From positions 15,562,001 to 15,626,000 of the forward strand of contig CM060202.1 in assembly GCA_030562195.1 (NCBI GenBank): a DNA stretch of 64,000 nucleotides, given 5' to 3'. This document shows positions 11,901 to 23,986 of this stretch, in pieces. Positions within the stretch are counted from its first letter, which is position 1; the number at the start of each line of letters is the position of its first letter. Origin of the DNA: Nipponacmea schrenckii (lineage: Eukaryota; Mollusca; Gastropoda; Lottiidae). Below the pieces are notes generated by a model. It was not told the origin of the DNA. It made no database searches and worked only from the letters and a program-made list of their open reading frames with translations. The position numbers were made by a program, and so were the translations under genes.

Positions 11901-14900
11901 GTAATTAAACAAATTACCTGTATGAATTATGATTAAATTTATTATAACTTCCCAGTGCAGTTAAACTCCCTAAACTTATAGAATAGGAAAAGAAAATCTG
12001 AGTTCCAGCATCAACCCATACCTGTAATAGAACGATTGAAAAATGTGGTAATGCTAAACAGCAAACCAAAACAACATATATCCACTAGAGTTCATCGGTA
12101 GCTCAATTTTATTTCCATGGCAGTCCCTCCATCTTGCATGACCGTTAGTTAATGTTCTGAGAAAGTGGTTATGCACTTCCAATTCCAGGCCAGTGAAATG
12201 CTTTTCCCATCAGAATTTGGGGGATATTATAAGTATTAAGAACTTGTATCGGCATCCCCCTTTCAACCATGTTTTTGAAATTATTTCACTTTAGGGTCTC
12301 ACATCGATAAAACAAGATATTCAAAAGAATTAGTACAGATCAATGATGGCGAGTGAAAAAGATGACTTACCTGAATATCACCCAACTTAGAAATATCAGG
12401 AGTAAGATAGAATAAAACACCTTCATAAGCTCCATCTAATAAGGAATTTCTGATCAATAAAATCAACATAAATATATAGGGTGAGGTAGCTGTTACATAC
12501 ATAACCTGAAATATATTGCAATTATTCTTTGACACAAACATTATATCTTGAAAAGTTGAAGCATGTCGTAACCAGTCCTAATTTTTCGGACTCCAAAAAC
12601 TCTCTTTAGGACCCGGACAAAATCTACCACTTTTATCTATTCAGATATACTACATGATCGATGCATCTAAATATATAAATATATAGATTTTTGTGTTTAT
12701 TGTGATAACCTTATCGCAGGGAGTCAAACATGTTGAATATTATAGAAGAGTTACTTCCCTTCAAATGGGCAACCTTCAGAATATGTTTTTGTGTCATTAT
12801 CTTGTGTCTCATTTTGGCATTTTGACAAACAAGGAAGACACACGTCCATTTTAGGTTTTATAAATGAAATTTGTATTCTGAGCAATTCTTCATAGAAATG
12901 AATAGTTAAATAGAGCAAATTTAACATGTGAAATATGTAGGATGAGATGAAAAGGCTTCATTGTTTGAATACAGACAATCTACACCAAATCTTTAAGGTG
13001 TTTTGAATTTTTCCCGCCAGGTCATTTCAGACTTGATATTCACGAATTGAAAAAGCACGTTGTTCCGATGCAAACTATTATCAGACGTTTTTCAGAATGT
13101 TATTTTTCATTCCGTATGGAAATATTGTAAAAGAAATATTATATTAAATGCCTTCGGCGGAGGATTCAAGACACCGTCATCTTAATGGATGTGTTGGTGA
13201 ATGTGTCATGACAATAAGTTATTACCTTTCCAGAAGATTTAATTCCCTTACAAATACATGCATATACCACAATCCATGCAAATAATAAACATAGAGCTAA
13301 ATCCCACTTAATAGTTCCAACCTCATCAATACCATCAGAAATAGCCAAGGTTTTATATCTAAAATAGATTAGAGATAATACTAATTTAATATTTAAAATA
13401 AATCATATAGTAAGATTTTATATCTAAACCATATCAGGGATAGTCAGTTTTATATCTAAAATAGATAGAGATAGTCAGAGTTTTATATCTAAAATATATC
13501 AGTGATAGTCAGAGTTTTATATCTAAAACAGAAAGAGAGTTTTATATCTTATTTAAAAAGAGAAAGTCAGAGTTTTATATCTAAAATATATCAGGGATAG
13601 TCAGAGTTATATATCTAAAATATATCAGGGATAGCCAGAGTTTTATATCTTAAATAGAAAGAGGTAGTCAGAGTTTTATATCTAAAATATATCAGGGATA
13701 GTCAGAGTTTTATATCCAAAATGTATCAGTGATAGTCAGAGTTTTATATCTAAAATATATCAGGGATAATCAGAGTTTTATATCTAAAATATATCAGGGA
13801 TAATCAGAGTTTTATATCTAAAATATATCAAGGATAGTCTGAGTTTTATATCTAAAATACACCAGGGATAGAGTTTTATATCTAAAATATATTAGGGATA
13901 GTCAGAATTTTATATCTAAAATATATCGGGGATAATCAGAGTTTTATATCTAAAATATATCAAGGATAGTCTGAGTTTTATATCTAAAATATATCGGGGA
14001 TAATCAGAGTTTTATATCTAAAGTATATCAGGGATAGAAAGAGTCGTATATCTAAAACATATAATAATAATAATAATAATAAAAATAATAAAAACTTTAA
14101 TGACAATGGTGAAAATTAGGCCAAAGGCCTCTTTACAATTTTGCCCTGAAAATATGAAAATATCAATACAAAATACAAAAAAAAAAAATACTAAATGGAC
14201 ATGTTAATAAAGTAAAAATAAAAAGTAAATTTGAAGAAGGCTATTTTGCCCCCCCCCCCCCAAAAAAAATGTATACATAAAACAGGCAGTAGGGATGGTT
14301 TTATAATTTAAATGTTAAAGTGAGTTTTGATAAATTTTGATACATTTGTTCTTTGTAAATGTTTTTCTTTTAGAGGTAATGGGTGAATTTGTTTGAAAGC
14401 AAGTTTTTGTAAATAATTGAGAGAGGTAGTTGATTTTTGATTACAAGTGTCCCAAACAGATGAGCAATAATCAAGATGAGACTGGAAATGTGCCGTATAA
14501 AATAGTTTGATTAAATCAGGAGGGAGAAGAGATTTCAATTTGCGCATTTGAAAGATTTTTTATTTAAGGATTTTTGAAATATAATTAACATGCTCGTTCC
14601 AATTTAAATGTTGATCAATAACAATGCCTAGTAGTTTAAATTTTTTGAAGATTTTACTTTATATCTCGAGCCAATTAACATAGATTTTGTTTTATTTTCA
14701 TTAATTAGCATAGCATTTTTGTGGCACCAGTTGATTACTTTGTCTGTTTCAGTTTGAAGTGTAGTGTTTAATTTTGATATGTCAGAAGAGGAAGAGTAAA
14801 CCGTTGTATCAATAGCAAATAAATCACAATTACAAGATAAATTTAAAGGGAGATCATTAATAAAGAGATTAAATAACAGAGGTCCTAGTACAGATCCTTG

Positions 14901-17900
14901 TGGAACACCTGAAGATGTATGTTTAAAAGATGATTTATTACAACCGACTGCAGTACACTGTTGGCGGTTAGATAAATAAGACTTTACGGAAGTCAAAAAA
15001 GATCATGCCAACAAGTTGAGATTTATTTAAAATTTCTTGAATGTTTTCAGTTATATTAGTAAGGGAAGTATGACAAGAACTATTGGTGCGAAAACCTGAT
15101 TGATTCGAATACAGTAAATTATTTTGTGAAAGAAACTCATTCATGCAAGAGTAAATATGTTTTTCAAGAAGTTTTGATATTACAGGAAGAATTGATATAG
15201 GTCTATAATTACAAGGTATGCTTTTCGATCCGGTCTTAAAGAAGGGAAGAACTTTAGCTTGTTTAAATTTTTGAGGAAATATATTTTGATCAATACAAAG
15301 GTTATATATGAATGTTAATGAAAAGCTTAATATAAGTGAACCCTGTTTAAGGAAAAATGGACCAACATCATCAAGGCCCACCGATTTGGATATGTCTAAG
15401 GAAGATAAACAGAATAACAGTCAATGGGATATATATTACAGGTCAATTGAGGGGGAATATTTTTTGAAACAAAATCAGTTATTTGATTCCTAGACGTGTC
15501 ATGTAATTTGGAAGGAGAATTAGGTAGTAAAGTACTTGCAATATAAACAAAATAATCATTAAATATTTCTGGTTCTATATCAATTATTTTTGAAGTTGAA
15601 ACTTCATTGGAGGAAGCTGAATTGATTGCAGCCCATTTCTACTTACTATTCTTTCTATCTGCAATTTGGGATTCGAGGCATTTTTTCTTATTTTTACGAA
15701 TTAAGGAGATAATAGTGTTGCGATACATTTTATATTCAGTTTTATTACTAGATTTTTTACAGTTATTTCTTTTATGAATTAAGTCAATATTTTCTTGTGT
15801 TAGCCAATCAGGTTTGTATATCTTGTTAACGCGCTTTGTTCTTAGGGGTGCATGTTTGTCTATTATCTGAAGGAGAATATTATACCAGAGATCTAAGGCT
15901 AAGTCAGGATCCGAAAAATTTAAAACGTTATCAAAGGGAGCGTTCTCTAATTCGTTTAGAAAGGATTTAAGCACAAAGTTTTTAAAGCACCTGTATGTAA
16001 TGATAATATGTTTGTTTTTTGAAATTTGAAAACCTTTCTTTTTCCATGTGAAACAGACAGGATAATGGTCGGAGATTGAATATGACGGGACAATTACTTC
16101 TTTAATATGCGAGGGGTTAGAGACAATTATATGATCTATTAAAGTTTTAGTTTCATGTGTTATACGAGTTGATGTTTTTACAAGTTGTTGGAGTCCAAAA
16201 GTTTCGAGAGTATTAATCCAAAAGTTATTTTTGTGACGCATGAGGTCAATATTAATATCACCACAAAGTAAAATTTCACAATCAAGAGAATGTACATTTT
16301 CTATCATTTCCACAAATGAGTCAAACCAAATCTTATTCAAGTCAGGATTTCTGTAAATACTGCAGATCAAGAGAGGTTTTGAATTTTTTAATATTATTTC
16401 AGCCCACAAGGCTTCAATGTTTTTGTGTTCAAGATCAGGTCGTGAATTGCAGGTTAAATTGTCTTTAATGTATAATAAGGTCCCTGAAGAACTTAAAAGA
16501 GAGTTATCTTTCCTAAATGGTTGAGATTTGATATCTTCAAGATCAGAATTAACGTTTTTAGGCTCATTGGTGAAAAGTTGTTTTGCTACAGTTTGTGATG
16601 AATTTAAAACAATAGGTGTAGTTTGAGTAGAATCGGGACTAGAGGGGAATGATAAAAATGAATCATTATATTGTCCTTGGTTTTTGCATTTGCTAATTGA
16701 CGTTAAATACACTACAGGTGTTTCACGTTCGTTTTGGACAAGAGTCAACAGTTCACAGGGAGTACTGGTATTGAATTCAATACTAGAAAATGAATTATTA
16801 TCACTGGTGTCTTCAAAGGTTGAGCGGTTGGTGTGCACTGAAAGAGATTTAGAAAACACAGTTTCAGGAGTATTAGACCTGATAAGATTTCTAAATGTTG
16901 ACCTCACTTGGAGATTAAATGCTGCAGCTTCATCGTGATTGATTTGGTCTAATATTGTTTGTAGATGGTTATATGTAAATAAGTTTTTATCTTTACCATT
17001 TATCAATGCACTACATTGTGTATTGTATAAGTTTATTGTGTATGTTTTGATTGTTTTGTCAGTTCTTACAATAATTCGTGTAATAGTTCCAGTGATCCTG
17101 TTTTGCTTATCCAATGTATTAGTAAAAAGCACATCCACATTAGGTTGAATTTCTAAATTATTAAAAAAAAGTGTTGCACATCTTTTAAAAACTTGAAAGA
17201 AACAGCTAAATTTAATGACTAATCCACCCTTTGTTTCGTTCATGGAAATATTTTCTCTGTATGTAGCTTTCAATTGTTTATTGACACATTCCAATATATT
17301 TAGTGTATAGTCTTTTTTAATAGTTTCTGGATGTTGAGAATCATTTAGAATAGAAACAGTTGTTAAAGTATCTAAGTCACTTTGTTTTTGTTTGATGGCA
17401 GCCATATTTGTTGTTTACACTTGGCCCATTTTGAGCCTAGTTAGGTTTTTGTTAAATAGTTTGAAGTTTGACCACCAACACACACTTCCTTGATATCACA
17501 AAGGTCTCTAGCATATCAAAAAGTATAAGGCACATAATTTAGAAAGTTCATCAACATTTACAGTTATAAATCCACAAAGTTATACAGCGCACATATCAGA
17601 CATGGCTTATTAAAGGGAGGCAACTTTTATATCTAAAATATATCAAGGATAGTCAGAGTTTTATATCTAAAATATATCAGGGGTAGTCAGAGTTTTATAT
17701 CTAAAATATATCAGGGATAGTCAGAGTTTTATATCTTAATTATATCAGGGATAGTCAGAGTTTTATATCTAAAATATATCAGGGATAGTCAGAGTTTTAT
17801 ATCTAAAATATATCAGGGATAGTCTGAGTTTTATATCTAAAATATATCAGGGATAGTCAGAGTTTTATATCTAAAATACACCAGGGATAGAGTTTTATAT

Positions 17901-20900
17901 CTAAAATATATCAGGGATAGTCAAAGTTTTATGTCCAAAATGTATCAATGATAGTCAGAGTTTTATATCTCAGGGATAGTCAAAGTTTTATAACTAAAAT
18001 ATATCAGGGGTAGTCAGAGTTTTATATCTAAAATATATCAGGGATAGTCGGAGTTTTATATCTAAAATATATCAAGAATAGTCAGAGTTTTATATCTAAT
18101 ATAGATAGTCAGAGTTTTGAATCTGAAAAAGATAGTCTGAGTTTTATATCTGAAATAGACAGACAGTGTTATATATCCGAAATAGTCAGAGTTTTAAATT
18201 TAAAATAGATAGTCAGAGTTAAATATTTAAAATAGATCATAAAGAACATAGTTTTATATATTATATTTACTTACTCCCAGAATTCCGTGACAGGATCAGA
18301 GAATTTATAAGTACTATTTTCATAAATGGTCAAATTATATTTAGCTGCTGTAGCGTTAACAGTTACATTGGATTTAAAGTCATCATTACACCAAATCGTA
18401 TTCCATTCATGTCCACAATACGACCAGGGTAATTCAGCTTGGAATGAGTTAAACATGTAGTAGAAAGCCCAACATAAGATGACATTGTAATAACAATTGA
18501 CCAGGAACATGATGATACAGGTTGTGATACCAATACCTAAATTATAAGAACGATATCAAATACTATACTTTTCATACGCCCACACATTAATGTGGGCGTA
18601 TATAGTTGTCTCCCCTGTCTGTCCGTCTGTCTGTCTGTCCGTCCACAATTGATGTGGACACGATTGAGGGCTGGTTTCTTGATGGATTTTGACGAAACTT
18701 GGTGTGAGTCTTTGTAATCACCTAAGGATGAAGCCTATTAAAAATCAGACCAATCGAAAATATTTTCTATGAGTTATTGCCCTTGTTCTTGAATTGTATG
18801 TGGACACAATGGAGAACTGCATTCTTGATGGATTTTGACGAAACTTGGTGTGAGTGTTTGTCATAACCCAAGGATGAATCCTATTGAAAATCAAATTAAT
18901 TAAAGAAATATTTAATATGAGTTATTGCCCTTGTTTTTAAAAACGCGTCTGCCTTTGATCTTGAATTCTTTGTGGACACGATAGAGAGCTGATTTCTGGA
19001 TGGATTTTAATGAAATTTGGTGTGAGTCTTTGTAATCAACCAAGGATGAAGCCTATCAAAAATCAGACCAATCGAAAAATATTTTCTATGAGTTATTGCC
19101 CTTGTTTTTGAATTGTTTATGGACACGATAGAGAGCTGCATTCTTGATGGATTTTGAAGAAACTTGTTGTGAGTGTTTGTTATAACCCAAGGATGAATCC
19201 AATTGAAAATCAGATAAAATAAAAAAATATTTAATGAGTTATTGCCCTTGTTCTTAAAAAGGCTTCTGCCTTTGTACTTGAATTCTTTGTGGACACGATA
19301 GAGGGCTTGTTTCTGAATGGATTTTAATGAAATTTAGTGTGATTGTTTGTAATCACCCAATGATTAATCATATTAATAATCAGACAAATCGAAAAATATT
19401 TTCCATGAGTTATTGCCCTTGCTCTTGAATTCCTTGTGGATCCGATAGAGAGCTGGTTTCTTGATGGTTTTTGACGAAACTTGGTGTGAGTCTTTGTAAT
19501 CACCCGAGGATGAAGCCTATTAAAAATATGACCAATCGAAAACAAAACATTTTCTATAAGTTATTGCCCTTGTCCTTGAATTGTTTGTGGAAACGATAGA
19601 GAGCTGGATTTTTGATGGATTTTGACGAAACTTGGTGTGAGTGATTGTTATAACCCAAGGATGAACCCTATTGAAAATCAGTTTAATTGAAAAATAGTTA
19701 ATATGAGTTCTTGCCCTTGTTCTTAAAAACGCGTCTGCCTTCGTACTTGAATTCTTTGTGGACACGATAGAGGGCTGGTTTCTGTATGGATTTTAATGAA
19801 ATTCGGTATGAGTGTTTGTAATTACTCAAGGGTGCATCCTATGAAAAATCAGACCAATCGAAACAAATTTGTATGAGTTATTGCCTTTGTTCTTGAAATC
19901 TTTGTGCACGCGATAGAGAGCTGGTTTCTTGATGGATTTCGACGAAACGTGGCGTGAGTCTTTGTAATCACCCAAGGATGAAGCCTATTAAAAATCAGAC
20001 CAATCGAAAAATATTACAATGAGTTATTGCCCTTGATCTTTAATTCTTTGTGAACCGGATAGAGAGCTGATTTTCGTGATGGATTTGGATGAAATTAATG
20101 TGAGAGTAAAAAAAATTCAAGAAAAAAATTAATTTACCAATAATTCTTGTCAACCTCCAGGACAACCTCTGCCATTATAAATGTGGGCGTATTACAATGG
20201 CCATCGCTATTTTTAAAAATACTTAAAAAATTGTGAATTTCACTTTAACGCAAGTAAAGTCTAACTTATCGCCTCGATATAAGAGCTAATAAGAGGCCAA
20301 AAAAGTAATTTCTTGCTTTTCTATGTGTACCAAGAATAGATTGAACCCCCCTGATTTTCTGATACTTTCGACAAAGAAAGTTAAGAAAAACAAATTAGAT
20401 GTTACTATCTCAATAGTGTCCGATTTTATGTAAGCTTCAGTTTTTGATAATACACTGCCCTCAAGACAAGAAGACCTTCTGAATGGCCCAAAATGATTGG
20501 CGCCGACAAAATGTGAATTTATGGATTACAAATGATGACTTGCATTGTAAAAACGCTCTCCAATGTGGTGTTTGATTAGTAGAATATACGGACCTTGGAA
20601 AAGTGGTACCAGATTCCATGTTTTAAGACCACCTTTGCCCATGAACTGTCCAGCAGCTACTTCCAGGAAAAACAGGGGGATTCCTCCTACTGCTACGCAT
20701 ATAAAATATGGCAAGAGAAAGGCACCTGAAATATGAAATTAGAGAATACCTTTCAGCAAGATACTAAATAAACATCATATCTTATGTGATTGCAAAGCTC
20801 TTAAAATTGCACTATAAGATGTATTTTTACACTATAGCTTGATGACTTGATATGGTACAGCTATTAAGTACACAAAACAGTTTTGCAGTTGACTTATATT

Positions 20901-23438
20901 CTGTTCTGGGGTCGAATAAAGCAATGTTCAGTGGTCTAACCTCCACTAAGATGGATAACGCCATACAAAGAACAAAGAGGGAAATTTGAAAGAAGGTCGG
21001 CATGAAACACACGTCACATCGGTTTATACTCTATATCAACGAAGAAAAACCATTTGGAAATATTCCTCACCTATCCTCCCAAAGCCTGGGTTAGCTAGCG
21101 AGAAAGGTATCTCATCGCATAAATACTTCGTTTATGTGGTTATTTTTTTTTTTACAAAAGCAAGTCGTCCATTGGAAATGGAAATCATGGAAATCATACA
21201 TAATATATTTAAATTAAGTATGTGTTTAGTGTGAATGACCCTTTTTGGATGAATATACTAAACGAAATGTCACAAATATTTATCTTGTACGTGTATTTTC
21301 TATATATTTTGTAAAGTTATATTGATTTTTAATAAGGATAAAGATCATATTACATGTTTTATTTGTAAAAATTGTGGACTGATCCGCACTTCTTAGCTAT
21401 TATATTTCTAAATTTGAATAGGTCGAGCACAGTTCACACAAGTATTAAATTCTATATCACAGTTCTTTGATTTTCATTTTCAAATTTGTTTCTGTTAATA
21501 AATGCACAATAAAGCAGTATGGGAATCGTAATATCTTTGTATTTTCTGGATCCATCTCTAATGCTCTTACCTCCAATTTTCAACGCGGTAAATTACTGTT
21601 GTACAAATTGTCTGAAATAAATGTTTAACGTCGTACTTTTCTGGACCCGGGAAGGAAACCTATGGAAAATTGATAGGGCGGTAGCATGAGCCTAATTTTC
21701 GACTGCAGGTTAGCGAGTGGTCGTCCAACTTACCGAGAACTAAATTGTGAAATTGTGTTTAGAAAATGATGCGAAAGTTGGAAAATTATACTAAAGACAC
21801 AAATTTGACAGGGGAAAAGTTTCTTATCTCGTGATTTTCGTTTAGGGCCTTGACACATTTTGATGATCTCCTTTATTTCATTTAAAGAAAAAGGACTCAG
21901 GATAAAATAAATAAAACTGATACTCGAGGAGACTTATCATACAAGGCTTTAATAGCAATGAATCACAAGAGCCTTTAAAATGAATAATATACATTTTTAT
22001 ATACATACATAAATTACAATTTTGTTGTACGTCTATGACCGAAATCTGTCTTGGTTTTTGGATGAGACAATAAACGTTAAAATGATCATTGACAGTTGAA
22101 AATGAAGAAAGAATTCATATTAGAAAAAAAAAAGTTTCACTGATAGGCAGCTTTCTCCGAAATCTGACCGGCTTTATAATGTCGCGTTATAATTATATAT
22201 AATTCTCAAAGACGTATACTGCGTTGATAATGCTTTGAGAGATTAAGATGTAGATGCCCTGCTTTATCTTGTAGGCTTAAAATATTTGGATGTTATGGCT
22301 TTTTATGAAATGCGGTGTTTATTAATTTTTTAAAAGAATAAAAAATTGAAATGATACCCAGTTTTATGTGTTAATCTTTTCAGCTCTTTTCCATGAGTTA
22401 GATTAATTCTATTGTCAAAGGGATTTGGTACTATTTATCATAAAATACAAATGATTAACTTATATTCTATACTCGAATTTAAATATCATGAAACAAATGA
22501 CAATACATGTACATGTATATCAATTTTAACCTTACCTAGGGTAGTTCAGAAGAGCAATACTATTTGAATGGAAAGCTGCGTATCAATCACAACGTCATTT
22601 TGTTATAATTTAAAAAAATGTTATTACCGTATTGATAAATGTGTACCCTAGACTAATGTCAGTGCATATTTCATTAGGTTTTTGATTCTGATGAACCTTT
22701 GTAGATCTAAGGGAAGACGTGACAGACCACATAACGTGTTGTAATTTTTTTTGGACACATGGGCTGACATTTAAAAGGCCCTTTGTCATTTGACGATTAA
22801 TTAAAGCTTGTGTGCTACAGACAGATACGTCGTGTCAGTCTGAATTCGAAGGAAATCATTGACGTTTTCCGTAAAATTTTATTTTACACCACATGATTTT
22901 GCTAAAGTAAGTACGTACAAAAAGGAATCTAATTTTGTATCGATTGTATACAGAATAGGATTGGTGAATAGTACAACAACAAAACAAGCAGGAAATATTG
23001 ATTCAATCACTTAGTAATGTACAAAAAAAAATGTATTTCGAAATGCATTATGTCCAACTAACCGGTTAAATACAAATATGCCCCTACTATGATACTACAC
23101 CCTGGAATGGGAAGTTTTTTAGTATGTAATATTATTGGATGTTTTTATATTTCAAAGGATAGCATATAATAGGAATACTGCTTACTATTATAACCACTTT
23201 GTATTCTATATATTATGTTTGACAAAATCGTTAAACAATACTGTAACTTACCTCCTCCGTTTTTATAACATAGATAGGGAAATCTCCAAACATTTCCTAA
23301 ACCAACACTAAATCCAATACAAGCTAATAAAAAATCCAATTTATTAGTCCATGTTTCACGTTTAAATTCTTCGTCTGATCCGTCCGGTGGAGCCTCAAGT
23401 GCCATGGAATGCTTCTTCGGAGGTTCATTATCGGCCAT
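8966..23438 (-). CDS. SLC6 neurotransmitter/amino-acid transporter, copy A (GABA/taurine/creatine type)
   Basis: Thirteen coding exons (minus): 23438-23252, 20725-20594, 18536-18275, 13358-13226, 12505-12371, 12021-11918, 11718-11594, 11351-11239, 10911-10774, 10537-10438, 10221-10121, 9887-9711, 9157-8966; 632 codons. Exons 1-12 equal copy B in length and phase. Na+/Cl--dependent symporter family, twelve membrane helices, plasma membrane. TM1 reads [13 protein letters not shown], with glycine where monoamine transporters carry aspartate, arguing for an amino-acid-like substrate. Further motifs: [40 protein letters not shown]. Extracellular loop 2 has a C-x8-C pair and four N-glycosylation sequons. 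ATG at 23438 is chosen by alignment with copy B; an in-frame ATG nine codons upstream is possible. Oddities: exon 2 donor is the weak AAG|GTCCGT, intron 2 holds a 1.6-kb repeat, intron 3 a split minisatellite plus LINE. Substrate unknown. Confidence 0.92.
9981..10415. repeat. Short duplicated segment in introns 10 and 11 of SLC6 copy A
   Basis: A segment of about 37 bp (ttagtactgct(t/g)gaggtggg, then gctcacaaa) is present near 9981-10020 in intron 11 and near 10374-10415 in intron 10, same orientation. Function none apparent; likely a small dispersed repeat. Confidence 0.4.
13359..14061 (-). repeat. 33-34-bp minisatellite resembling the exon 4 acceptor, exon-proximal half (SLC6 copy A intron 3)
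   Basis: Roughly 20 units, read on the minus strand as gatataaaactctgactatc plus ccctgatatatttta (34 bp) or a pyrimidine-rich variant. The units directly abut exon 4, whose own junction (ctattttag|ATATAAAACC) matches the unit. The array is interrupted by a retrotransposon and resumes at 17625. Every unit offers a TTTTAG acceptor-like sequence. Confidence 0.9.
14308..15381 (-). pseudogene. Reverse transcriptase remnants of the retrotransposon
   Basis: Three open pieces in different frames: 15381-14968 (fingers/palm with NYRPISILP; motif A decayed after FFDFRK), 14996-14628 ([13 protein letters not shown], then FAIDT) and 14547-14308 (C-terminal LDYCSSVWD region). The order matches a LINE reverse transcriptase, but the frame breaks and the Asp-to-Ile change in motif C make it inactive. 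Confidence 0.85.
15639..17405 (-). pseudogene. ORF1-like/endonuclease fusion ORF of the retrotransposon (588 codons)
   Basis: The ORF opens with [14 protein letters not shown] at 17405. The first 200 or so residues look like the ORF1-type protein of invertebrate LINEs ([17 protein letters not shown]). From about residue 300 it becomes the second half of an APE endonuclease ([45 protein letters not shown]). The N-terminal half of the endonuclease, where the catalytic Glu should be, is absent. The ORF is therefore best explained by an internal deletion that fused two originally separate reading frames. The end near 15639 is followed by a frame break before the reverse transcriptase. Confidence 0.75.
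17625..18270 (-). repeat. 33-34-bp minisatellite, exon 3-proximal half (SLC6 copy A intron 3)
   Basis: About 18 units of the same array as 13359-14061, on the other side of the LINE. Units become shorter and more degenerate towards exon 3 (from 18100 upwards), matching the degenerate start of the array in copy B just after its exon 3. Confidence 0.9.
18574..20192. mobile_element. 1.6-kb element with palindromic end and alternating ~146/171-bp internal repeats
   Basis: Lies in intron 2 of SLC6 copy A. The left end is a perfect hairpin (atacgcccac...gtgggcgtat); the right end is atgtgggcgtatt, the inverted partner of the left end. Between them, after a (TCTG/TCCG) microsatellite at about 18618-18650, are nine copies of a unit containing gagttattgcccttg, spaced 148, 171, 146, 171, 146, 151, 171 and 145 bp. 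The longer unit has an extra segment of about 25 bp (aaaaacgcgtctgccttt). No coding sense. The structure recalls non-autonomous mollusc elements with tandem cores, but the family is not identified. Confidence 0.7.
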
Positions 23439-23986
23439 CGTGAGCCTCCCAGTGTTTGAACCCAATGGTTGGACAATACTGCTAGGGTTACCTTACACAG
23501 TTCGTAAAGTAGTTTGGAAATCGGACGAACTGTTCAATGTTTTCTTATTTACTTTCTTATATGATAGACACCCGAAATTTCTAAAATACGCCCCTTTAAT
23601 TTTTTTTGAAGGAATATAATGGAAAATTTATATTTCAATAGGTTTTGAGTCATTGTGACCGTTTTTTTTATTAGTTGTGCACACTGTGCAATAGTTATAT
23701 TTCTGTTAACAGTCCGTCTATAGGTTTCAGGTTCATTGGTCTTCTTATTATATCTGTACTTAAATAAATTCCCTTGACAAGGTAACGAGTAAAATAGGAA
23801 TATTCTAGACAAAGTGGTGCGAAGAATCAATGTAAATGGAACTCAAATATAGTTCTTTGGTTTAAGCATGTTTATCAGAAACACCTAGAGCTCCGATATC
23901 GGAGGCTTTTCTAATCTCCTGTCTTATTATATTGTTTTGTTTCACCCTCTGAGTATCAAGCAAGTATATATATTATTCTATTAGGA

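Larger units (their letters stand above)
14062..17624 (-). mobile_element. Dead non-LTR retrotransposon (APE-type, CR1/L2/jockey-like) inserted in the minisatellite
   Basis: About 3.55 kb on the minus strand. The 5' end is near 17624 (starting gttgcctccctttaataagc). The 3' tail at 14062-14095 is an (ATT)n-type run. It carries an ORF1-like N-terminal region, the C-terminal part of an apurinic-type endonuclease ([16 protein letters not shown]) and reverse transcriptase pieces ([37 protein letters not shown]). The coding region is broken by frameshifts, and the catalytic motif C reads FAIDT instead of FADDT. It lies inside the 33-34-bp array, so target-site duplication cannot be told from array sequence. 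Clade assignment is tentative. Confidence 0.85.

Noticed and set aside
14047..14100. Independent (ATA)n microsatellite
   Set aside because: It is the 3' tail of the minus-strand LINE rather than a separate feature.
16684..17148. Plus-strand ORFs across the retrotransposon
   Set aside because: They lie antisense to the 588-codon LINE frame and show no domain.
23439..23465. Upstream ATG at 23465 as the start of SLC6 copy A
   Set aside because: Copy B has no counterpart, and the ATG at 23438 aligns with the start of copy B; the longer form is kept only as a possibility.
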